Assembly: GCA_002449335.1 (NCBI GenBank)
Contig: DKDL01000056.1
Location: 4,634-56,329, forward strand
DNA length: 51,696 nucleotides
Source: Succinatimonas sp. UBA6849
GTDB taxonomy: Bacteria; Pseudomonadota; Gammaproteobacteria; Enterobacterales; Succinivibrionaceae
Direction of reading: 5' to 3'
Shown: piece after piece, positions 16,178-24,595 of the stretch
Numbering within the stretch: position 1 is the first letter of the stretch
Layout of the letters: each line of letters begins with the position of its first letter
Notes under the pieces: generated by a model
What the model was told of the DNA's origin: nothing
Seen by the model: the letters and a program-made list of their open reading frames with translations, nothing else
The model's database searches: none
Translations under genes and position numbers: made by a program

Positions 16178-19100
16178 ATGAATGAACTTACTGCCAAACA
16201 AGAGAAAATTATAAAAGAATTTAATCAGGACAGTCATATAATCGGAGAGCAAACTGCTAAGTTCCTAAGTTTAGTTTATCCCTCATACCTCGTTGATAAA
16301 GAAAACCTCGGAACTCTACTTGAAAAAGACAGTACGCTAAGACTTCAAAGCATGACTTTCTTCAGGATCGGTAGTTGCACAGCAGATAATGTAGATAAGG
16401 TTTTTGATAATGTAAACGAGCAATTTGAAAAACTCCTTACCGCACTGTATTCCATAGATATTTCCATTGCCTACGGAATTGTGAGTCGTAATGGTATAAC
16501 CAACCTCGTACTTGGTGTATACTCCAGAAATGATGTTGAAGTCGTTAAAACAATTGCGCAAGGAATGCTTTCTGGAATAGACATGATAGAATTCGTTCCC
16601 GACTTTTCAACAAGCGCGAGCAATAACATCAATCACGGTATTTTGACCGGTGTACCTTCCCTTTATGTAAAAGAGCATAAACAGACCTTTAGTTTGGCCT
16701 CCATCATGCGTAGTTTGAATGGTCAGAATTATACACTCCTGTTTATTGCCAAACCTGTTAGCCAAGATATTATCTCGCAGGAACTTTCAGAGTTAATATC
16801 AATTAGGGATGCGGCATTTGCAGTAAGCAAGCGAAATATTGCTCGTTCAAGCAGCACTTCTCATAACGAATCTGAGAGCATAGGTACCTCTGATGGAAAG
16901 AACAGCGTAGCTGGACAAGTCGGAGGAGGGATCGGAGTTATGGGAGGTGTTGCTGTGGGAGCGCTTGCAGGATCTGTTCTGCCAATTATCGGAACCGCTG
17001 CTGGCGCTGCTATAGGTGGTTCAATTGGAGGTGGTTTAGGTACAATCATCGGTAATATTGTCGGAAAAGGTAAAAACCATTTAGACACATATAGTAATTC
17101 CGTGACTGACACAATAACTAAAGGTGACACGATTTCTTGCGATATTCAAAATGGATTTGCGCTCGAATTGATGAACTATGCCGATAATGCTATTGAAAGG
17201 TTAAAAGGAGGAAAAAACAACGGAATATGGCAAACTGCTATTGCTTATTCAGCTGAAAATGCCATTTCAAGAAATATTATTCGAGCTTGTTTAAGCGGTG
17301 AACTTTCTAAACTTGATGCTGAAAAATTACCCATGTTGGCATTTGAACCGAAGACATCTTCAGAGGCTTTAGTAATACCGAATTTTCTTGAAGATACTAG
17401 CCAAAATTCACTGTGCTCATATATAAACTCAGCAGAATTAGGACTTCTGTGTACTGTTCCTACGGAAAGCGTCCCCGATTTTGAACTTCGACTTGAAAAG
17501 AAGTTTCCTTTTATGGCTAGCAGGAATGGCGCATGCAAAATTCAAATTGGTAATGTAGTTGACGGTAAAAGACCAATGGAGAATATGCCTTTTTGTCTAA
17601 GTGAGCGAGACCTAAATAAGCATACATTTGTCTGCGGTATTACCGGTAGCGGTAAAACTACAACAGTAAAGAAGATACTCATAGAAGAAAAAAAACCTTT
17701 CCTTGTTATTGAGTCTGCAAAAAAGGAATATCGAAATATAGCTGTAGATACGACGGTGTACACCCTTGGTAAACCTGAAATCAACGCACCGCAGATCAAT
17801 CCTTTTTATATTATGCCTGGTGTTAGTCCACAATTACACATTGACTACTTAAAGGATTTATTCAACGCATCGTTCTCTTTTTATGGTCCAATGTCGTACA
17901 TTTTAGAAAAATGTCTGCACACGGTTTATAAAAACAAAGGTTGGAATTTAACTCTTGGATACCATCCTTTACTAGTAAATATCAAAAGCCCTACTGACTT
18001 TTTTAGCATTGAATACACAAAGGTTCAATATTCAAATTTATCCCACAAGTTCTTGTTTCCCACAATGCAAGAGTTGAAAGACGAAATTGCAAGATATGTT
18101 GAGGAAGAACTAAATTATGACGGTGAGGTTGCAGGCAATGTTAAAACCGCCATAAAAGTACGCTTGGAAAATCTCTGTGTTGGTGCTAAAGGGTATTCAT
18201 TCAATACAAGTGAGTTCTTTGATTTCAATGCAATGCTTGAAAAAAATGTGGTATTTGAGTTGGAAGGACTTGCAGATGATTCAGACAAGGCATTTTGCGT
18301 GGGATTGTTGGTGATATTTATTAATGAGTACCGCCAAGTTCAAAAGGAAATCATAGGAAGCAAGAAAACTGGCTTGCAACATTTGCTTGTCATTGAAGAA
18401 GCTCACCGTTTGCTAAAAAATGTTGAGACTGAACGTCCAACTGAAATATCTGGTAACCCAAAAGGAAAAGCCGTTGAGCTATTTACTAATATGATCGCTG
18501 AAATGCGTTCCTATGGGCAAGGAGTTATTGTTGCTGAGCAGATCCCTACTAAGCTTGCTCCTGATGTAATAAAAAACTCATCAAACAAAATCGTACAACG
18601 CATTGTTTCTGCGGATGACCAGCAGGCAATAGCAAATACGATAGGAATTATGAGTGAAGATGCAATTCAGCTCGGTTCATTGGAAACAGGATTTGCGTAT
18701 TGTCACAAGGAGGGGATGGTCCTTCCGACACCAGTGAAGATTATGGACTACTATACCTCTAATGCTGATAAGCAAAGTCTTGATGTCTTTGTTACCGATG
18801 AGATGATTTATAACCATAGTATCAACAGATTTGATAATATCAATCTAAATGTTATTCGCAGTTTTTTGAGTAACAACACCCGCATCAAGCAAAAAGTCGT
18901 TGCCTTTTTGAATACTCTTTTGGTTGAAAACGAGAATTGTTGTATGTCAGCTTGTAATGCCCTTATGGGGGCTTTCGAGAATGAGGTCAAGCGAAGCGAC
19001 ATTCGTCTTACTTTAATGGATGACCAAGATCACCTAAATGCAGAGTTTTTGACCGAGTCAATTCTCTCTATGATGGTTAGGGGCGTGTATTGCACAAAGC

Positions 19101-19372
19101 ATCTTCCTAATGATGAGTTTGTGAAATTGTTAGAAAAAGTCCTCTACTCTCCGTCTTGCGAAAACATCAAATCGATTAAAACGGCTCTGCAAGGATTGTA
19201 TGCAAAAGACTTAGCAAAATACGCAAAGCATAATGTAGCAGCCCTCGTAAGTCTGTCGATAAAAAACAATACTGATATCCAGAGCACTGTGCGTGAGTAT
19301 TTTATCGGTGCATCTAACGATACCATTTCAGAGATTGAAATGAATTTGAAAAGAGGTCAGTTCGCTAAATGA
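16178..19372 (+). CDS. HerA/FtsK-like ATPase (DUF87 type) with a glycine-zipper segment
   Basis: 1064 aa. The N-terminal region (about 1-240) is not recognised. Residues about 246-295 are a glycine-zipper block (GGGIGVMGGVAVGALAGSV and GAAIGGSIGGGLGTIIG), likely membrane-inserting or oligomerising. The motor follows: Walker A GITGSGKTT at 487-495, a HerA-like segment LVIESAKKEYR, Walker B LLVIEEAHRLL with E740-E741, and the sensor-like block GVIVAEQIPTKLAPDVIKN...QRI. The C-terminal 160 residues are helical. HerA/VirB4-type motors are hexameric translocases of DNA or protein. The start is ATG 16178, with AGAAGG just before it, 10 bases after the previous stop; an upstream start at 16109 would overlap that gene. 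Its stop overlaps the toxin start as ATGA. Confidence 0.8.
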   Translation: MNELTAKQEKIIKEFNQDSHIIGEQTAKFLSLVYPSYLVDKENLGTLLEKDSTLRLQSMTFFRIGSCTADNVDKVFDNVNEQFEKLLTALYSIDISIAYGIVSRNGITNLVLGVYSRNDVEVVKTIAQGMLSGIDMIEFVPDFSTSASNNINHGILTGVPSLYVKEHKQTFSLASIMRSLNGQNYTLLFIAKPVSQDIISQELSELISIRDAAFAVSKRNIARSSSTSHNESESIGTSDGKNSVAGQVGGGIGVMGGVAVGALAGSVLPIIGTAAGAAIGGSIGGGLGTIIGNIVGKGKNHLDTYSNSVTDTITKGDTISCDIQNGFALELMNYADNAIERLKGGKNNGIWQTAIAYSAENAISRNIIRACLSGELSKLDAEKLPMLAFEPKTSSEALVIPNFLEDTSQNSLCSYINSAELGLLCTVPTESVPDFELRLEKKFPFMASRNGACKIQIGNVVDGKRPMENMPFCLSERDLNKHTFVCGITGSGKTTTVKKILIEEKKPFLVIESAKKEYRNIAVDTTVYTLGKPEINAPQINPFYIMPGVSPQLHIDYLKDLFNASFSFYGPMSYILEKCLHTVYKNKGWNLTLGYHPLLVNIKSPTDFFSIEYTKVQYSNLSHKFLFPTMQELKDEIARYVEEELNYDGEVAGNVKTAIKVRLENLCVGAKGYSFNTSEFFDFNAMLEKNVVFELEGLADDSDKAFCVGLLVIFINEYRQVQKEIIGSKKTGLQHLLVIEEAHRLLKNVETERPTEISGNPKGKAVELFTNMIAEMRSYGQGVIVAEQIPTKLAPDVIKNSSNKIVQRIVSADDQQAIANTIGIMSEDAIQLGSLETGFAYCHKEGMVLPTPVKIMDYYTSNADKQSLDVFVTDEMIYNHSINRFDNINLNVIRSFLSNNTRIKQKVVAFLNTLLVENENCCMSACNALMGAFENEVKRSDIRLTLMDDQDHLNAEFLTESILSMMVRGVYCTKHLPNDEFVKLLEKVLYSPSCENIKSIKTALQGLYAKDLAKYAKHNVAALVSLSIKNNTDIQSTVREYFIGASNDTISEIEMNLKRGQFAK

Positions 19373-20091
19373 CAGGAATGATATCTTTTACAGGAAAACA
19401 GTTAGAAAAAAGTGTCCTATCAGACCTTGGAAAGGAAATCCCAGAAGCTAAAGATCTTCCTGACAAAATTGACAATAGTGAAAAGTCGATTATTGAACCA
19501 CCGGATATTACATACATTGAACGCACTTCTCGATCTGCTCTCATGGAACAATGTTCTCTGAGAACAATAGAAATAACAAGAGCGGATGAGGTAAGCAAAT
19601 CCGAAGTTTCAGAAACAAAATATAAGAGGCTAACCGAGGAAGAAAAGGAAAAGATTAAAGAAGAAAAAGGATGGTCTGATGATATAATTGATAATATCAA
19701 AAACATGAAGCAATATGAAATTCTAAAGAATGCCGGTGTTATCGAGGCTGAAATCAATGGCAGAAAGTGTTTAATTAAGGAAAATATTGACCTTAATTAT
19801 ACAGATGAAGACGGCGTATCTAATAGAGACAGAGTTTCTCGTGGATTGGCTCCGTTAGATAGTAAAACGGGAAAGCCGATTGAATTGCATCACCTAGGAC
19901 AAAAAGCTGATTCCTCACTCGTTGAATTGACCGAAGAAGAACACAGAACCGGAGAGTACGAGAATGGAAAGAAAAATCAGAGCCTTTGGCATGATAACTC
20001 GGTGAAAACCGAGGTTCATGGTGAGGGAAATAGTTGGGACCAAGAGCGAAAAGATCATTGGAAAGCAAGAGCCGAACAAAGTAAGTGGTGA
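19369..20091 (+). CDS. LHH-type HNH/Endonuclease VII nuclease, toxin-like
   Basis: 240 aa. The C-terminal domain (about 86-240) is a close match in pattern to LHH toxins of polymorphic toxin systems: LTEEEKEKIKEEKGWSDD, a helix, INGRKCLIKENID, then the catalytic LHH at 173-175 (IELHHLGQ), EHR at 191-193, WH at 207-208 and W231-K232. Residues 1-85 are charged and unrecognised, with no signal peptide, no RHS, VENN or MuF element. The ATG overlaps the HerA stop, so synthesis is coupled to the motor. LHH enzymes cut DNA or RNA; the target here is unknown. Five of seven glutamine codons are CAA. Confidence 0.8.
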   Translation: MTGMISFTGKQLEKSVLSDLGKEIPEAKDLPDKIDNSEKSIIEPPDITYIERTSRSALMEQCSLRTIEITRADEVSKSEVSETKYKRLTEEEKEKIKEEKGWSDDIIDNIKNMKQYEILKNAGVIEAEINGRKCLIKENIDLNYTDEDGVSNRDRVSRGLAPLDSKTGKPIELHHLGQKADSSLVELTEEEHRTGEYENGKKNQSLWHDNSVKTEVHGEGNSWDQERKDHWKARAEQSKW

Positions 20092-20096
20092 ATTGA

Positions 20097-20495
20097 ATGA
20101 AAAAGATTGTAGATTTGATAAATTCTTTGCCTGGGATGCTACCACTAAAACCCGCTAATGAAGTACAGATTTCTGATGCCGAACTGCAACTTAGAGTTAG
20201 ATTTGCTGATGAGTATAGAGAATATTTGAAAGCCTTCGGCTCAATTATAGCGGACGGCATTGAATTGACTGGCATCGCTAAATCTGAATATCGAAATGTT
20301 GTTTCTCTCACAAAAAAAGAGCGTGAACTGAACTCAAAAATTCCAAACTCATTGTATGTTATTGAAAATACTTGCGTGGACGGAATTATTATTTGGCAGG
20401 ATAAAGCTGGTATTGTGTATCAATCATCTCCAGGTTCTGAACCTGAGAAGATTGCATCTTCACTGTATGAGTATATAACAAATCATGTAAGGTAA
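20097..20495 (+). CDS. SMI1/KNR4 (SUKH) family immunity protein
   Basis: 132 aa. The SUKH pattern is visible: ISDAELQLRVRFADEYREYLKAFG, ADGIELTGIA, YRNVVSLTKKER, YVIENTCVDGIIIWQDKAGIVYQSSPG. SUKH proteins commonly neutralise the nuclease toxin encoded next to them by direct binding. Here the gene starts 5 bases after the LHH toxin stop, the standard toxin-immunity order. The IS66 element begins 3 bases after its stop codon. Confidence 0.8.
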   Translation: MKKIVDLINSLPGMLPLKPANEVQISDAELQLRVRFADEYREYLKAFGSIIADGIELTGIAKSEYRNVVSLTKKERELNSKIPNSLYVIENTCVDGIIIWQDKAGIVYQSSPGSEPEKIASSLYEYITNHVR

Positions 20496-20502
20496 AAAGT
20501 AA

Positions 20503-20533
20503 CTACTCAGACCCCCTAAGAGATTCTGAGTAG
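20503..20533 (+). repeat. Subterminal inverted copy of the IS end (hairpin)
   Basis: CTACTCAGA (20503-20511), part of the left IS end, is repeated in inverse orientation at 20525-20533. This makes a 9-bp hairpin with a 13-base loop at the left tip. Such tip hairpins can block read-in transcription or act in regulation of the ends. No counterpart is seen at the right end. Confidence 0.6.
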
Positions 20534-20845
20534 CATTAAAGCTTTTTATACTGTCTTTTACAGTCAGTGAGTTTTTTTTAAATTTACATTGTGAACAATA
20601 TCACAAAGTCTAGCTAAATAGCTTTTTTTCTTAAGGTTATTCAAAAGCGATCTATAAGCGCATATAAAGCGATTATAGAGGAACTCTTTTATGAGGCTTT
20701 GTTTTGTCATTTTCTCTTGTCATCGATCTGTAGAGATCTTAAAAGATCGTTTTGAGATACATCATCAAGTTGAAATTGAGCCATCACTAATGCAAAAAAT
20801 CGCTATTGGTATAATAACAGCAGTAGAAAAAGCAAAGGTGATTCA
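20534..20845 (+). promoter_or_regulatory. Non-coding left part of the IS with transposase promoter
   Basis: About 310 bases between the tip hairpin and the transposase. A -10 TATAAT stands at 20810-20815 without a clear -35. Short T-runs after small hairpins (near 20550-20580) may stop read-through from the toxin operon. One 14-codon frame (20691-20735) has no recognisable product. Confidence 0.4.
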
Positions 20846-22405
20846 ATGGATTTCAACGAGTTAAAACAAGATGCAGAGAAACTCTGTAAAGAGCTAAAAG
20901 ATAAAGCTCCAGCAGATTTATCTGTACTAGTGCTCTCGTTGACAACCATCAACAAAATGATGATAGCCATGTTCTCTGGAGTTATGGAGCAGAATAATAA
21001 ACAATCAGCTACCATTTCAGACTTGCAGGAAACAATAAAAGACTTGCAGGAAACCATAAAAGAGCTGCAACGCCAACTGAACATGGATTCCCATAACAGC
21101 TCAAAACCACCATCAAGTGATGGCTATAAGAAAGCAAATAAAAACAGAAGCCTGAGAGAGAAAACAGGAAGAAAGACAGGTGGACAGAAAGGTCATAAAG
21201 GAGTGAACATGAAGCTCCCACATGAACCTGATGAGGTAAAAGTACATTTACCAGAAAAATGTAAAACCTGTCCATATCTTTGCTCATGCTCAGCAAACGG
21301 ACAAGTATTTGAATGTACCGAAAAGAGATATGTGGTAGAAGCAGTAATCAATACTAAGGTCATAGAGCATCAGACAGTCAAGGCAATAGATTGTCCATGT
21401 GGAGAGTCAAAGCTCAAGGGAGAATTTCCTGAGAACATAAGAGGCTATATTCAGTATGGAGACAGTTTTACTGCTATCTCAGGTCTTCTAAGTACCTTTG
21501 GAGCTGTAAGTACCGATAGAATTCAAACCATAATCGATGGCATGTTCAATGTAACTCTATCAGAGGGCACTATCTGTTCAATGATTGAGAAATGTGCACT
21601 TAAGGTAAAACCTGTAGTGCAAAAAATCAGAGAGTTACTAATAGGCTCTAAAGTCGTTAATTTCGATGAGACAGGAGTCAGAGTTGAAGGCTCTACTCAA
21701 TGGGTACATAACTCTTCTAATGGGAAGTATACCTACCTTACAGTCAACAGTAAAAGAGGTCAGGTGGGTATTGCTGACAATGGTGTGATAACCAATTTTA
21801 CAGGTACAGCGGTTCATGACTGCTGGGGTCCATATTGGAGATTTGAAAACATCAGTCATGCAGTATGCTGTGCTCATCTATTAAGAGAGTTAATTGCAGC
21901 AAGTGAGAATAATCCATCCCATATCTGGGCAAAGAGACTGAGCAATCTGCTTTTAACCATGAAATCTGCTAAAGAAAAAGCTATTGAGCTGAACCAAAGC
22001 AGTTTAAAAGACTCTCATATCAGCTCTTTAGAACGAGAATATGATGAAATTATGGATTATGCCAATAAAGAATGTCCTCCACCTGATAATACTGAGCCTA
22101 TAAAAAGAGGCAAAAGTAAGAAAGGTAAAGAACGTTCACTGATTGAGAGACTGATTAAACTCAAGGCATCGGTATGTATGTTTATTCATAACTTTGCTGT
22201 GCCTTTTGACAATAATCAGGCTGAAAGAGATGTTCGCAATGTAAAAACTAAATCAAAGGTTTCAGGATGTTTTCGTTCAATTAAAGGAGCTCAGACCTAC
22301 CTAACGTTCACATCCTACCTCAGCACAGCCAGAAAACAAGGTATAGATGCTATTGAAGTTTTAACCTCTGCTTTTAATGGTAAGGCTGAGAGCGTTTTAG
22401 GGTAG
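20846..22405 (+). CDS. tnpC: IS66-family transposase
   Basis: 519 aa. N-terminal leucine-zipper-like coiled coil (about 45-80), the zinc-finger domain with Cys pairs (CKTCPYLCSC at 139-148; CPCG at 183-186), and the DDE domain with D274 (NFDETGV), D325 (AVHDCWGPYW) and E460 (NNQAERDVRNVK). The C-terminal IS66 block with LSTARKQGIDA ends it. Part of the coiled coil comes from a 21-base tandem duplication (21020-21040 and 21041-21061). The frame is intact, so the protein may be active. AAAGGTG precedes the ATG. Confidence 0.93.
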   Translation: MDFNELKQDAEKLCKELKDKAPADLSVLVLSLTTINKMMIAMFSGVMEQNNKQSATISDLQETIKDLQETIKELQRQLNMDSHNSSKPPSSDGYKKANKNRSLREKTGRKTGGQKGHKGVNMKLPHEPDEVKVHLPEKCKTCPYLCSCSANGQVFECTEKRYVVEAVINTKVIEHQTVKAIDCPCGESKLKGEFPENIRGYIQYGDSFTAISGLLSTFGAVSTDRIQTIIDGMFNVTLSEGTICSMIEKCALKVKPVVQKIRELLIGSKVVNFDETGVRVEGSTQWVHNSSNGKYTYLTVNSKRGQVGIADNGVITNFTGTAVHDCWGPYWRFENISHAVCCAHLLRELIAASENNPSHIWAKRLSNLLLTMKSAKEKAIELNQSSLKDSHISSLEREYDEIMDYANKECPPPDNTEPIKRGKSKKGKERSLIERLIKLKASVCMFIHNFAVPFDNNQAERDVRNVKTKSKVSGCFRSIKGAQTYLTFTSYLSTARKQGIDAIEVLTSAFNGKAESVLG

Positions 22406-22420
22406 GTTCTGAGTAGTTAC

Positions 22421-22753
22421 CGAACTTTTAAGATCATGTTAAATGAACTTAAAGGGTAAAATATATTACTCAGAGGCTTCGTTTTTACCCACAACTATGC
22501 TCGAAGCTCCGTAATTGTGTACAATTTACGATATGAGACCTTTAAAGTGTAGGGTAGAGGATGCTTACAAAGCTTACTTTTCAAAGATTCCTTATAAGGT
22601 ATACATTGATCTTACCTACCAAATGTGCGAAAACTTGAAAAAACAACATGAATCTAACAGATCTTGTTCTTGAACGAAGTAATAAAAAAGCCCCTAAAAG
22701 CTATTAACCTTTAGGGGCATTTTTGAACTTAATTATTTAGTGGAGTAAATCTA
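22421..22753. other. Intergenic region right of the IS66 element
   Basis: 333 bases. It contains the gdhA terminator (22684-22718) and, at 22533-22673, a 46-codon open frame (start MRPLKCRVEDAYKAYF) of unknown nature without a ribosome site, possibly a gene fragment left by the rearrangement. A TACTCAGA near 22465 resembles part of the IS end but is too short to call. Nothing else is seen. Confidence 0.4.
22684..22722 (-). terminator. Terminator of gdhA
   Basis: GCCCCTAAA (22690-22698) pairs perfectly with TTTAGGGGC (22710-22718). On the minus strand the stem is followed by six T. The + side also has a T-run, so it works both ways and shields gdhA from the IS. Confidence 0.85.
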
Positions 22754-24106
22754 TTAGATTACACCCTGAGCAATCATTGCATCAGCTACCTTACGGAAGC
22801 CAGCGATGTTAGCACCTAATACTAGGTTGCCTTCAACACCGAACTCACGAGCGGTATCAGCAACATTCTTGTATAGGTTGGTCATAATGGTGTGTAACTT
22901 CTGATCTACTTCCTCGAAGGTCCAAGCAGTCATACCAGCGTTCTGCTCCATCTCTAACTGAGAAGTAGCAACACCACCAGCGTTAGCAGCCTTTGCAGGA
23001 CCGTAAGCAATCTTAGCCTTTAAGAACTGATCGATAGCACCTAAGGTTGAAGGCATGTTAGCGCCTTCTGCTACAACCTTACAGCCGTTAGCTAATAGGG
23101 TCTTAGCATCTTCCTCATTTAACTCGTTCTGAGTTGCGCATGGGAATGCACAATCTACGTTGTAAGTCCAAACCTGGTGTTTGCCTGCTGGGTACTTATC
23201 AACTGGAGTGTACTGAGCTGTTGGAACTAACTCAGCATAACGGGTTAAACGTGCACGCTCAACTTCCTTAACCTGCTTTAATACATCTACCTTGATGCCG
23301 TTTGGATCATAGATAGTACCGTTAGAATCTGATACGGTAACAGGAGTTGCACCTAACTGGATTAACTTCTCGCAGCAGTAGATAGCTACGTTACCTGAAC
23401 CTGATACTGCGCACTTCTTGCCCTTTAATGAATCGCCACGATCCTTTAACATAGCATCAGTGAAGTAAACGGTACCGTAACCTGTAGCCTCAGTACGTGC
23501 TAAAGAACCACCGTAGGTTAAACCTTTACCAGTTAAAACACCTTCATAACGAGTGGTTAAGCGCTTGTAAGCACCGTACATGTAACCGATCTCACGACCA
23601 CCAGTACCGATGTCACCTGCAGGAACGTCGATAGTAGCACCAATGTAACGGTGTAACTGGATCATGAATGCTTGGCAGAAACGCATGATTTCAGTCTCTG
23701 ACTTGCCCTTAGGATCGAAATCAGAACCACCCTTTGCACCACCGATAGGTGTACCAGTTAATGAGTTCTTTAAGATCTGCTCTAAACCTAAGAACTTTAA
23801 TACGCCTTCATTTACAGTTGGGTGTAAACGGATACCACCCTTGTAAGGGCCAATTGCTGAATTGAACTGTACACGGTAGCCCTTGTTAACCTGAACTTCA
23901 CCCTTATCGTCAACCCACTCAACACGGAAAGAAATAGTTCTCTCTGGCTCAGTCATACGCTCTAAGATCTTGTACTTCTCATACTTAGGCTCTTTATCTA
24001 CTACAGGCTGTAATGTGTTTAAGATTTCCTCAGCTGCCTGTAAGAATTCTGGCTGGTATGGATACTTAGCTTTTAAAGAGTCTAAAACTCTCTGTGTGTA
24101 TGACAT
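22754..24106 (-). CDS. gdhA: NADP-specific glutamate dehydrogenase
   Basis: 450 aa, the hexameric bacterial size. Reductive amination of 2-oxoglutarate by ammonium; cytosolic. Motifs: GPYKGGIRLHP, catalytic K125 in PIGGAKGGSDFDPKG, and the nucleotide-binding SGSGNVA. SLARTEATGYG and the C-terminal ANAGGVATSQLEMEQN fit the NADP-linked type I enzyme. AGGAGA precedes the ATG. It lies downstream of gltD in the same direction but has its own promoter region (489-base gap with a terminator), so it is probably regulated separately from GOGAT. Confidence 0.96.
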   Translation of the reverse strand: MSYTQRVLDSLKAKYPYQPEFLQAAEEILNTLQPVVDKEPKYEKYKILERMTEPERTISFRVEWVDDKGEVQVNKGYRVQFNSAIGPYKGGIRLHPTVNEGVLKFLGLEQILKNSLTGTPIGGAKGGSDFDPKGKSETEIMRFCQAFMIQLHRYIGATIDVPAGDIGTGGREIGYMYGAYKRLTTRYEGVLTGKGLTYGGSLARTEATGYGTVYFTDAMLKDRGDSLKGKKCAVSGSGNVAIYCCEKLIQLGATPVTVSDSNGTIYDPNGIKVDVLKQVKEVERARLTRYAELVPTAQYTPVDKYPAGKHQVWTYNVDCAFPCATQNELNEEDAKTLLANGCKVVAEGANMPSTLGAIDQFLKAKIAYGPAKAANAGGVATSQLEMEQNAGMTAWTFEEVDQKLHTIMTNLYKNVADTAREFGVEGNLVLGANIAGFRKVADAMIAQGVI

Positions 24107-24141
24107 TTAATGTCTCCTGTTTACCTGTTGATAAAATTGTT

Positions 24142-24164
24142 TTATCGGTGGTTTGGACCGATAA
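24142..24164 (-). promoter_or_regulatory. Hairpin in the gdhA 5' leader
   Basis: TTATCGGT (24142-24149) and ACCGATAA (24157-24164) form a perfect 8-bp stem with a 7-base loop, 36 bases before the gdhA start and about 20-45 bases after the expected RNA start. It could be an mRNA-stabilising hairpin or a repressor site. Confidence 0.4.
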
Positions 24165-24193
24165 GAAAAGTTTGTTTTAATTTGTTGAAATCA

Positions 24194-24222
24194 AATTTAC
24201 AATTCTTAATTTTAGCTTGCAA
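24194..24222 (-). promoter_or_regulatory. Candidate gdhA promoter
   Basis: On the minus strand TTGCAA (24222-24217), 17-base spacer, TAAATT (24199-24194). The expected start near 24187 gives an 80-base leader. Confidence 0.4.
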
Positions 24223-24540
24223 TACCAAATCGAATATTCACATATTTGGTGCAGATCTGACTTAAAACAGTGCACATTGTTAGTGAAAGCTGTGTAAATG
24301 CGATGTAACTTATTATCAAATAAGAAAAAAAATTGTGACGAAATCTTAACTTTTTCTGCAATTTTAAAGAGCATTTTTCAAAAATGCCTTTAGTAAAATG
24401 AATTAAGATCAAGTAGTTAAGATAAAAATTAAGAAATGCGAGCTGTGTTTTAATTTAGTACACTAAATTAAGATTATTTAAAGTTAAAAATAATTTAACC
24501 TCACTTAAACGGTGCATTAGTGGATTAAAGAGAGGGGATA

Positions 24541-24568
24541 AAAAAAGCCTCCTATTTGTATAGGAGGC
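24541..24568 (-). terminator. Terminator of gltB-gltD
   Basis: GCCTCCTAT (24547-24555) pairs perfectly with ATAGGAGGC (24560-24568), 4-base loop. The minus strand continues with six T. It lies 28 bases past the gltD stop. Confidence 0.85.
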
Positions 24569-24595
24569 AACTACCAACAGGCAAATGTTTAGTGA

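Larger units (their letters stand above)
20499..22420 (+). mobile_element. IS66-family insertion sequence, single-ORF (tnpC only) type
   Basis: 1922 bp. Terminal inverted repeats start GTAACTACTCAGA at the left (20499-20511) and, as reverse complement, at the right (22408-22420); IS66 ends typically begin GTAA. Past these 13 identical bases both ends continue with C-rich sequence and CCTAA. Only the large transposase is present, with no tnpA or tnpB, as in the ISBst12-like subgroup. The 8 bases outside each end (GGTAAAAA left, CGAACTTT right) are different, so the usual 8-bp target duplication is missing. Confidence 0.85.
24107..24595 (-). other. Intergenic region gltD-gdhA: terminator, promoter and leader hairpin
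   Basis: 489 bases. From the gltD side: terminator 24541-24568; an AT-rich stretch with a small hairpin near 24372-24388; the gdhA promoter candidate 24194-24222; and the leader hairpin 24142-24164. No gene is visible. Minus-strand frames here are AT-rich without ribosome sites. Confidence 0.5.

Noticed and set aside
22533..22673. 46-codon open frame between the IS and gdhA
   Set aside because: No ribosome site, no recognisable family. Kept only as a possible gene fragment in the intergenic note.
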